A stretch of DNA of 13,891 nt, taken from assembly GCA_028565715.1 (NCBI GenBank), contig JAOXYC010118888.1, positions 1-13,891 of the forward strand, written 5' to 3'. The stretch is from Phoronis pallida (Eukaryota; Phoronida; Phoronidae). The translations under genes were made by a program, and so were the position numbers. Of the stretch, positions 1-8,300 are shown one piece after another (positions within the stretch are counted from its first letter, which is position 1; each line of letters opens with the position of its first letter). The notes beneath the pieces are model-generated. The model was not told the origin of the DNA and did no database searches. It saw only the letters and a program-made list of their open reading frames with translations.

Positions 1-37
1 GTCCAACCGACCCGTGTGCCAAATTTGGTGCTTTTAC

Positions 38-627
38 TCAAAAGTGAACGAAATTATCCCTAACCGGCCCCAGTAAACTGGACGATATGACGCAAACGAA
101 TGCGACGAATAGCCGAATGAAATGAAGAATAAAACTGCTACTGTAAGCAAGCCTTTTTTCACTGTGCAGAGGTGTATCGCGCGAAATGGAGAGCATACGG
201 CGATGACGCGATCCACGGACATTGCTACCAGAATCCAAGCTGAGGTGATCTGAGAGCCGATAGCCAGAAAGTATGTTATCGAGCAACCAAAAGCTGTCCC
301 AAGCGTCTCTGTTTTCACAGTAGGTGCTATAATTCCGATGTAGAAAAACGACGCAATCATTACTATTGAATCACTAGTAGCAAGTCCGATGAAATAAACG
401 GACGATGACAGGTTGCGCCGCCGAAGTTGAGTTGCAAATAAAACAACAGCAATCAGGTTTCCCATCAAACCCAGAGAAGGAACAATGATTCTTTCATACT
501 TTCCAACTTCTCTTGCAATGCTTAGCGCCTCTGGTTCAGCATCGGTAAAAGAATAGTCTACCGCGCTGGACGCGTTCATTTCGAGCGTTATATTTTGCAT
601 GTCTGCATGTATTCTGAAAGTAGGCAT
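38..627 (-). CDS. Class A (rhodopsin-like) GPCR, first coding exon, partial
   Basis: This exon encodes the N-terminal half of a seven-helix plasma-membrane receptor that would signal through heterotrimeric G proteins; the ligand is unknown. The start methionine at 627 has an in-frame TAA two codons upstream (631-633). The extracellular N-terminus carries possible N-glycosylation sites (NIT, NAS). TM1 holds the GN signature (GLMGNLIAVVLF), TM2 an LATSD core, ECL1/TM3 the conserved cysteine (AFGCSITY), the end of TM3 a DRV version of DRY followed by IAVCSPFRA, and TM4 starts near VKKGLLTVAVLFF. After RPVYWG, in extracellular loop 2, the frame runs to a stop at 34-36. A donor-like GA|GTAAAAG on the minus strand at 38/37 suggests that an intron begins there, leaving 590 coding bases (phase 2). 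TM5-7 would lie beyond the left edge. It resembles invertebrate peptide-type orphan receptors, but the subfamily is not determined. A truncated pseudogene is the alternative. Confidence 0.85.
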
Positions 628-1394
628 GGGTTAAACGATGTTACAAAGGAACACGTAATCTGACGTGTCACCTTTTATGTTTTCTATGATTAATGGATCG
701 GCATTTTTTCACCGCTTCATATAAATGATTTATTTCGTTGATATAACTCCCTTCACGGATGAATTTATTATCGTCTACGAAGGCAAGTCGTTTACGTTTT
801 CGATTTAATTAATTATGTAGTCTGCGAGACATAAGTCCAGGCGCGTGTTGTCTTCCTGCCAACACTTAGGCTAGTGGCGTTTTTTTTTGCCGCCCACATA
901 TCCACATATATTGTATTCATCATTTTGTGTCCAGAGCACCAGGGCATACATTTTCACAAATGGGTTTCAATGTCAGAAATTTTGCATACAATGCATACGT
1001 TTTTGCACGGACTTACAAATCTCCCTTTAGTCTTCACTTTGAGCCTCCCGCGTGAGAACGCTGGCCGCCTAGCTGAAATGCGTTTGACCAAATTATATCA
1101 TCTGATGACGAAGCCGCAATAAGGCTTTGAAACCGCAATGAATATAAATAAAACAATGGTGAGACCAACCAGATTAATATTTATTTTGGTAAATATTTTG
1201 CTGAAGCGTTGTTTCGAGCTCGGTTTGCAGAGAGAAATAATACTGGTTGGTTGAAAGTGCTTATTGTAAATATAACCGGTCTAAATAATACAGATCAATA
1301 AATATTCTTTGTTAAGATTTTCGAATGAAAACGCCAAAAATGCCAAATGCATCCACCGCAATGAGGCTATGAAACCGTCGTGAACATTAAAATA
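628..1394. other. Intergenic stretch, no gene recognised
   Basis: This is the upstream side of the minus-strand receptor gene and should contain its promoter and 5' UTR, but no clear core-promoter motif is visible. The open frame at 874-1122 has no homology I recognise, no splice context and ordinary AT-rich composition, so it is not called. Positions about 1114-1190 form one copy of a diverged direct repeat whose second copy begins at 1356. Confidence 0.5.
1114..1190. repeat. Diverged direct repeat, copy 1 (uninterrupted)
   Basis: The segment starting CCGCAATAAGGCTTTGAAAC is similar to the segment starting CCGCAATGAGGCTATGAAAC at 1356. Copy 1 continues through AACAATGGTGAGACC and CAGATTAATATTTATT. 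In copy 2 the corresponding continuation (AATGGTGAATCAAG, then AGATTAATGTATTGA) appears only after the element ending at 2191. Copy 1 therefore looks like a paralogous empty site. Confidence 0.55.
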
Positions 1395-2191
1395 CCGTAT
1401 AGCCCCGCCATTGAGCGCATGTGCCTAATTGTGTGCCGGGAAACGCGCCTCGTCGCGAAACTTGTAGGCCGTGCGCCTATTAGGCAGGAAATTTGAGTAG
1501 AACGAGTGTTGAAATTGTGGTGCTCCGGATATAGGCGCACCTTGAGTGTTTTTTTAAAAAGCACGATTTTTATTTTCGTGGATTATAATGCAACTTATGT
1601 GTGATGAGACATTGCCAAAGAACGCGCACTACTTCCTCATCCTGGCATGGAAATAACAAGGCAATGGCAAGTTCTGTTCCACCTGCTCTTGACCAAACGG
1701 GTATGCGCTCAATTACCCTCGCCTGTACTGATCTACTGTAAATCAACCACGTGCTTACTATATCCTTGCATGTTCTCTGCTCTTTCAGACGGCAAGATTG
1801 TAGTAAGAGTTGACCGTCTCTACGGTCTCTGCTCATAGTGAACCGCATATTAGCACCTTCGTCCTGGGGTCGTTATTATACTCAAAATGTATTGGTTACA
1901 CCAAGACTCAACCACCTGAGTAGCCACGGTCTACTTAGACAGCTACAAGGTTCGGCCTATATGTGTCCCTGACAACACTAGGTAAAAAATTGATTGCCGA
2001 TGTCTATTTTTTTTTAAATATCAAAGGTGCGCCTATAACCGGAGCGCCCGGTTAACATGGGTCTAATCGCGGAACTTGTATAGGCCCATGCGCCTATTTT
2101 GCGGGCATCTGAGTTGAAAAATCTTGTGCAAAAAATGCATTACACTGCATTTCGCATATATGTGCATGCGCTCAAAGGCGGGGCTATACGG
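1395..2191. mobile_element. MITE-like inverted-repeat element inserted at TA (~797 bp)
   Basis: Outer arms 1393-1421 and 2165-2193 are inverted copies of TACCGTATAGCCCCGCC..TTGAGCGCATG, differing at a single base. An inner pair, 1522-1543 and 2024-2045, repeats GCTCCGG.TATAGGCGCACCTT in inverted orientation. Both ends abut TA, as expected for TA-target DNA transposons, and the flanks align with the uninterrupted repeat at 1114-1190. A quasi-palindromic motif (ATAGGC..ATG.GCCTAT type) occurs near 1465-1485 and 2080-2098. The interior has two short overlapping open frames on opposite strands (around 1570-1848) with no transposase motif, so this is probably a non-autonomous element. The superfamily is not established. 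Confidence 0.7.
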
Positions 2192-2193
2192 TA

Positions 2194-2549
2194 ATGGTGA
2201 ATCAAGCAGTATAGATTAATGTATTGATAGGAAATTTCCGCAGATCGTAGGCTTGCCCATTTATTTGTTGCTACAATTTCTGGTTTCAAGTGTTCAGATC
2301 AGTGTTTGGGCTTTCATTCGGTAATTCCTCTTAAAAGACCTCTCTGCGTCAACTTGTAGACGCAATTTTAGTTAACTTAAAATTTAGAAATTACAGTTTT
2401 ATGCGAATTGTCAGAAAACAAAAGCTATGAATTCCCGTTTACGCCTCCCCCCTCCCACACCTTTCTGGGGCTTTCGTTTGGCATGTTCAGAATCATTATC
2501 CCAATACACACTAACCATGCTTGTCTAGGGAAAGTAAAAAAGCTAACAA
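2194..2549. other. Non-coding interval, nothing recognised
   Basis: The first part continues the second copy of the direct repeat (to about 2235). A short C-rich pyrimidine tract lies near 2445-2462. I see no convincing exon, RNA gene or further repeat. Confidence 0.4.
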
Positions 2550-2564
2550 CCAATCAAACCTATT

Positions 2565-3063
2565 AAGGTATTTGCAACTATTTCTGAATGATCTCTAGGA
2601 TGGTCTACAATGCCATCATTATGCTAAAAAAATCAATTAAAGTGAAAAAAAAAATTTGAAAACATCAGTTATTTTTGATGTTTTGATAAAATTTGTGATG
2701 TCACTGGCACGTGTCAATAACACGCAATTCATAGCTAAACACATTGGAAAAGTACGTTTTTTTCAAATATTAATTTCTGCACTTGAATTAAAAAAATTAA
2801 CACATTTATTTATAGCTGGTATCCCTACATTAAACATATTTGGCAATTTTCTTGTTTGGAATTCAAATCTTGAAGTTTTTTGAAAAAAAACGTATTTTTC
2901 CAATGTGTTAAGCTGTGAACTACGTGCCAGTGACATCACAGATTTGATCAAAATAACAAAAATATTTTTTTTTTTCACTTAAATCTAGAACCCAATGATG
3001 TTTTTAGCATGATAGCATTATAGACCATCCTAGAGATCATTCAAAAATAGTTACAAATACCTT
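2565..3063. mobile_element. Foldback (MITE-like) element with ~200-bp inverted arms
   Basis: The left arm, starting AAGGTATTTGCAACTATTTC at 2565, matches the reverse complement of the right arm ending at 3063, with shared blocks such as TGATCTCTAGGATGGTCTA, TGATGTCACTGGCACGT and ACACATTGGAAAA.TACG. The arms run to about 2764 and from about 2880, leaving a spacer of roughly 115 bp. Similarity may extend outward to about 2550 and 3078. No clear target-site duplication is seen. A single-arm relative lies at 12121-12350. The open frames inside (2656-2883 plus, 2763-2978 minus) are by-products of the repeat. Confidence 0.8.
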
Positions 3064-3120
3064 TCAAGGTTGATGTGTAGCAATTACGGACTTCTGAGTT
3101 TGAGTGCCCTGACATTTCAG

Positions 3121-4042
3121 TACAAATGTACCGAGAAATGGCCTTCAGTGACGGAGACAAGGTCAAGAAAGGTGTACATGTATGCTATACCAGGAGGTCA
3201 AGGTAATAATAAACGCGTACACGTACATGTATATGTACAAGTATCTATCTTTTTCACATAACAAAGAGCATCTGTGGCTGTGGAATGTCACGTATTTTAA
3301 CGCAATGTTATTTTACGGTCTGCGTTAAGCTTCATTGCTGCACAAATACTGATTGATCTCCAAATAATCAGGTCGGCAAATCTATTTTTGATGACCGTAG
3401 GTGCGTTGTTTAAGTAGTGTTTTGGCTATTTGGTTTGTGTTCACAGTTCACTGATGAATATGATAATGAGGTTAATTTTTCGTCAATTATCCAACGTTGG
3501 CCAGTCGTTTTCTAGTCATGCATAAAACTTAATATTAGGTCAATAATACATGACAATAGTTAATAAAACGTTTTATTTTGCAGAGCTAGATGCATCTGTT
3601 CGCTCATATTTTACAAATTGAAACTGGACATGAGTTTTGAAAGTACGGGGTCTATTGTTACGGCGACGTTTCCTTTAGTAAGTGAGTCTGTAGTTGTTCC
3701 CTGACTGACACCGTTGTTGTCTTGACAAACCTTTTTAACTCCTTGCTGCCAAGTTTCACTAATATTTAACTAATTAGAAATTCATATTATGATTTTTGGT
3801 GTTTTAAATCATTGAAGTTTTATGATGGTATTGTCGTTGAGTTTTAAAAACATTTTCTTATATCGATAGGGCAAAAAAACTTCCAAACTCTAATATTCAA
3901 ATAGTGCATGTTGAATTTGATCATTTTAATGAATTAAAACATCGCTTACATGTATTTTCAGAAGGTACTGAGATTTTGCTATAAAGAATGTGACTGCCCG
4001 TTATCTTGGAAGCACATTTTATTAAATACGAACTGCCTTTAA
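3121..4042 (+). other. Candidate small three-exon gene or exon cluster (unconfirmed)
   Basis: Three short open segments have good splice consensus and compatible phases. 3121-3202 has acceptor TTTCAG and donor AAG|GTAATA, reading QMYREMAFSDGDKVKKG then VHVCYTRRS. 3584-3677 has acceptor TTTTGCAG and donor TTA|GTAAGT, reading ARCICSLIFYKLKLDMS and onward. 3962-4042 has acceptor TATTTTCAG and reads KVLRFCYKECDCPLSW to a TAA at 4040, overlapping an AATAAA at 4041. The product would be cysteine-rich, but I recognise no family and no upstream start exon. Short open segments are common by chance, and 3121-3202 is also open in another frame that joins in phase to 4533. Treat this as a hypothesis. Confidence 0.2.
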
Positions 4043-4111
4043 TAAATTATCGGGACACAAGAGATAAATATCTACACATAGTCATGTAGTTTCGCCTGTC
4101 ACTTAATTTGT

Positions 4112-4189
4112 CATTCGGAACACCGCGCCAACTAGTTACTGCTAGTTAATTCAGTGACCGCTCCGGAAATACCCGAGGTGTTCCGAATG
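4112..4189. repeat. 78-bp foldback element
   Basis: Perfect 13-base inverted ends, CATTCGGAACACC at 4112-4124 and GGTGTTCCGAATG at 4177-4189, enclose a 52-base interior with a nested inverted pair (AACTAG..CTAGTT). It is probably a tiny MITE or a stable hairpin. No target-site duplication is evident. Confidence 0.65.
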
Positions 4190-4532
4190 TTACATTTGTG
4201 TTGTTGTTTACTCGTTCCCGCAAGATGGCACTATATCATTCGCTTAGCTTTTGTATAATCAATGCCATTTCACTGTTGGTTCTCTGTTGAGATGTTAATG
4301 CCCCGCAGACTTTTGTGTTGTCATAAACATTTGTATTGTGATTTTCATTTGCACTAAATTTTCGCGGGAGTTTGTTTTTGCATTACCAATGACCGTGGGA
4401 TGGTCGACCTTGTGCAAAGCTTAATATATATAAAATCTTTAATCTTTGCGTACACATTGATGCCTATAATCGCACAATTACTGTTTTTCCGTTGAAATTA
4501 TTCCTGTAATTGCTCAATCTGTATATTTTTAG
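4190..4532. other. Non-coding interval, nothing recognised
   Basis: AT-rich sequence without a supported gene or repeat. It ends in a polypyrimidine-rich run leading to the acceptor-like TATTTTTAG at 4532. Confidence 0.4.
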
Positions 4533-4765
4533 GGATAGGCAGATTAAGCATAAAAGAGCAATTTGCGATGATGTTTTTGAATTTCGTTTTCACGCCAAGT
4601 GCACCTCGAAATGTCTCGTGTTTAGATAAAATTTTATTCAAAGAAGTCGTCTCGGAGTCGATCGTGCTGCCACCTAGCGACCCACTCGAACATTATAGTG
4701 ATCAAGTTTGCGTATCCTCACTGGAAGCTTCCAACCAAGCCTTCAACATTTCCGTTGTGAGTTAA
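4533..4765 (+). other. Candidate coding exon of unknown gene
   Basis: A frame open from the acceptor-like CTGTATATTTTTAG| at 4532/4533 reads IGRLSIKEQFAMMFLNFVF, then TPSAPRNVSCLDKILFKEVV and onward to QAFNISV. A strong donor-like GTT|GTGAGT falls at 4756/4757; reading through it instead reaches a TAA at 4763-4765. The segment is 224 bases to the donor, and its codons end in G or C more often than the surrounding AT-rich DNA would suggest, which favours real coding. No domain is recognised, and the protein it would belong to is not identified. It could be an internal exon, a terminal exon, or an exon fossil. Confidence 0.35.
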
Positions 4766-5325
4766 CGTTGAATATTAGAAAAATAATAATTATTGAATCT
4801 ATACTAACAATCCACTGCTATGAGTGCTTTTGCTTTTCTAGCCGTAGAAGTCACTTCCGCATTATTTATCGCGTTTACATCATTCAAAACCAACTATAAA
4901 CTAAACCTTTTAAAATAAATTAAGTTACAATACAAAGTTGCCTATTAGCTGTCCAAATTGTGGTCTTTTGACAGAATCTTCACAACAAGCAAATATAATC
5001 CTCCGTTCTGTGAACGGACCCATTGCCAGAATTGTCATATACATCGTAAAAATGGGAACTGATTTATTTAGTGGCTTGTCATATTTTAATTGGTGGTTCG
5101 TCCTTCAAACCAATCGATGATCTATGTTTTATGAATTTACGCGCCCCCATTAGGACAAGGTCACACTTGGAACAATTATATGAATCCATTGCGTCATATG
5201 TGCAGGGCACTAGTGATCGAGTTCATTTTGAATTCAATCTCATTTAATACTGCTCTGTGACGCAGTGTCCTGTATCAAAATTCAGTCGAACATACAACTT
5301 TTAACATTTTGACGGCTGTGTAAAG
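4766..5325. other. Region upstream of the LRP-type gene; putative 5' UTR/promoter
   Basis: No supported gene. The frame at 4938-5120 lacks splice context or homology I can name. Within 170 bases of the LRP start codon lie AAGGTCA (5157-5163, a nuclear-receptor half-site) and an inverted pair, TGCGTCA (5190-5196) and TGACGCA (5258-5264). These short motifs are only suggestive. The transcription start cannot be fixed from sequence alone. Confidence 0.35.
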
Positions 5326-5392
5326 ATGATAGCGTTACCAAGATTGCGAATCGCGCTTTTTCTGTTGATGATATGCGTAGATGGAGTTGAAG
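5326..5392 (+). CDS. LRP-type gene exon 1: signal peptide
   Basis: The ATG at 5326 begins MIALPR followed by the hydrophobic run LRIALFLLLMICVDGVEG, a typical secretory signal peptide with a probable cleavage site near VDG/VEG. The exon has 67 coding bases and ends in phase 1 at GAAG|GTATTG. The purine at -3 (AAAGATG) fits an animal start context. Confidence 0.85.
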
Positions 5393-8300
5393 GTATTGTG
5401 CTTTTGAATTATAAAGACTTGAACACTTTTTTAAATGTGGTAGAAATAAATGTTGGCATAGATTTTTGTCATAAATAATATACGTATTTTCAAATTGTTT
5501 CTGTAAAATAGAAAGACGTTTATTAGTGTTGGACAGTGCCCGTGGCTCATTTATTAGAATAGCAACCTTTCATCACATGGGTCGTTGGTTGTAATCCTGG
5601 CTTGGACACTTCCAACTGGGCTGGAATATGTCCTTAAGTTTTTTTTAATTGTTAATTTTTTTGTAAGGTATAATTCATGAACGCCAACTGGTCTTCGTGT
5701 GGCGCAATCACAACACATCTGAAATTGTATTAAAAAATGGCGACCCAACAGACTGGATATCAACAAATGTCACATCGTTCAATCGTCTAACAGTTCCTTC
5801 AAGAACGAGGGTCCTTGTTAACCTGGCATTTCTCTACAGAAACAAAGTATTGATATACAATGACAAGGGACGGAAGAGGGGTATTGAGGCCCTCCACATG
5901 GATAGTCAGTTCCAGAGGACAATATACAGTGGGACGTCGACTGAAGTGAATGGGATAAGCGTAGATTGGTTGGCAAAGAATATTTACTGGACCGACGCCA
6001 TGTATAACTGGATAGCCCTGGCACCAATGGCGTCGCGTAACAGTGGGTTGTATGGGATATTGCATAGAGGTTTGGAGTCACCTCAAGGCATTGCCGTTCA
6101 TCCAAGGAAAGGGTGAGTTTTGTACAAAACCATTATTTAAAGATGCGTTGATTTCATAATACCTTTTTTCTTTTAAATGTAAAAAGTACAAGGGAGACAA
6201 ATGTATCTACATGTACAGTAGACGTAACTGGGTGCCTACAAGTTAGAGTTCGGTTGTGGTGTAAGCAACATAGTGGTTACGCAGAAGAAACTTTTTGTTG
6301 CGGATCAGTCTTCTCTAATTAAACGGTGTCGACTCACTCAGACAACTTATGCTGCTCAATTATGGGATAATTTATTCTTTCAAATCTATTTTTAGCTTTC
6401 TGTTTTGGGGAAATGCAGGGAGCCATCCAAAAATTGAACGATCATCTCTGTCGGGAAGAAATCGTACTACAATTGTTGACACCAACATTGTCGAGCCCCG
6501 TGGGATTACCGTCGACTATATCACCGATACAATTTACTGGGTCGATGGCGCAAAAGGCACCATTGAAAGAATGGCGCCAGATGGCAGCAGTCACCAGCTG
6601 GTTGTGACAGAGACAAACATGAAGATGAATGCAATTGATTTATTTCAGGTTTGTGTTGCACGTTTTACTCGTTCGAAAGTGTACTGATTCTTTAAACATA
6701 CCAATATTTGGTACAAGTCGAATATAGCGGTCCCTCTTTTTTCAGTTAATCCGTCAATGTGTTTGACAGAATAACAAGGAACTGCTATATTCGACCTGTA
6801 CCATATATGTTGCATGCTTAATCATGTGACATAAAGTGTACGGTAAGTTTTTTGACTCCGGCATTGAACATGTCTAAAAGTCTTAGACCGCACCTGCTTT
6901 GAAATGGTCCACTGGTATTGAACTGTTAAACGTCACTACCAAAGAACAAAAGACCATTTTATTAATCAATTATATTTGATTATCTCTATGCCTTTATACT
7001 CAGGGTTATATTTACATTACGGAAAACAGCAACAACACGTTACAAATTTACACCAAGGAATCTGGTGATCGAGTCTTTAATACCTTCCATCCGGACACAG
7101 TACCAGATGGCATAGTCATGTATGATGAGACTCGACAACCACAATCTCGAAATGGTAAGTAGATTCATAAAATGTAGGTATTATTGCATTTTGACCTGGA
7201 TTGTGATTTGTTTAATCACAAGAAAGATCATGACAGCTAAAACAATGATGATAATCAGTTACATTGTAATAGTACAGCGGCCAACCTCTCATAAGTGCTC
7301 TAGTTTTCGAGTTTAGGTTACCGGGAATGGCCATCTCCAGTTTTGGTACATCTTTCTAGTTTTCGAATCACCATGTCGTTTATACGAACCGACTGATTCG
7401 TGACGTCACCAGCGTCCCGACGGTGAATTCGAGTAGCGCAATGAGTAAGCCATGTTTCTGCGTTTTCAATAGAACAGCAACTATTCGGCTAATCCAACGA
7501 AAAAACTTTTGTTTTCAAAGAATCGGCCTATAGATTTTGTTGACGGTTATTTGGGACGCGTGTCCCGATTTCAGGGGTACATAGTTTAATTTCGACAAGG
7601 GAAATTATACTTATCCTAACAAATTTAGAGAGAGCCGTTTATATATAACATTCAATATTTTGTGAGTATTTAGAATTCGATAGGAATTTCTTAACAGCTC
7701 TACCCACCTATCGTTGGGACGCTGGTGACGTCACAAATCAGTCAGTAATAAACGACATGGTGATTCGAAAACTAGAAAGGTGTAGCTTTCGATTGGTACC
7801 AAAACTGGAGATGGCCATTTCTGGTAACCTAAACTTTTAAAATTGGAGTCTTTTCCGCTGTACTATAAAGACTTTTGTTGTTGGTCAATCTCTGTTAGTC
7901 AAAGACATCGGCATCCAATTTATCCCACAGTGTCTCCAGTAGCAAAAGTGATATTAATGTTCGTTCCACTTACATGTCGACCTACCTATCCAAAGATGAA
8001 AGAAACAACCAATGTGTAGTCTATTTTAATGTGTTCGTATACAAAATGATAAAAGTATTAATAAAATATGATTTCTGGATAGATGGGCGGACAAAAGCGC
8101 CAAAATGTGACCCCTGTGTGAGGTGTTGTTATATTGGTTTTTATAAGTGTACTGACGTTAACATAGGTTGTGAGTTCAAGAATTGTGAAGACATCTGCGT
8201 GAGTGAAGCCAACGGTGGGGCCACTTGTCTTTGTGGGGTTGGGAAGATACTTCAAGAGGATGGCATGTCGTGTAAACGTAAGCATTAAATATTTACAGGA

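Noticed and set aside
874-1122. Open frame of 82 residues, plus strand
   Set aside because: No recognisable family, no splice or promoter context and a histidine-rich, low-complexity-like composition. It is consistent with chance.
1570-1848. Overlapping open frames on both strands inside the TA-inserted element
   Set aside because: They lie between the inverted arms, lack transposase motifs (no visible DDE/D pattern or helix-turn-helix) and overlap each other. Treated as filler of a non-autonomous element.
2656-2978. Open frames resembling each other on opposite strands
   Set aside because: The resemblance comes from the inverted arms of the foldback element. Not separate genes.
4938-5120. 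60-residue open frame with a CPNC motif
   Set aside because: No second cysteine pair to make a zinc finger, no start context and no splice sites in phase. Probably chance.
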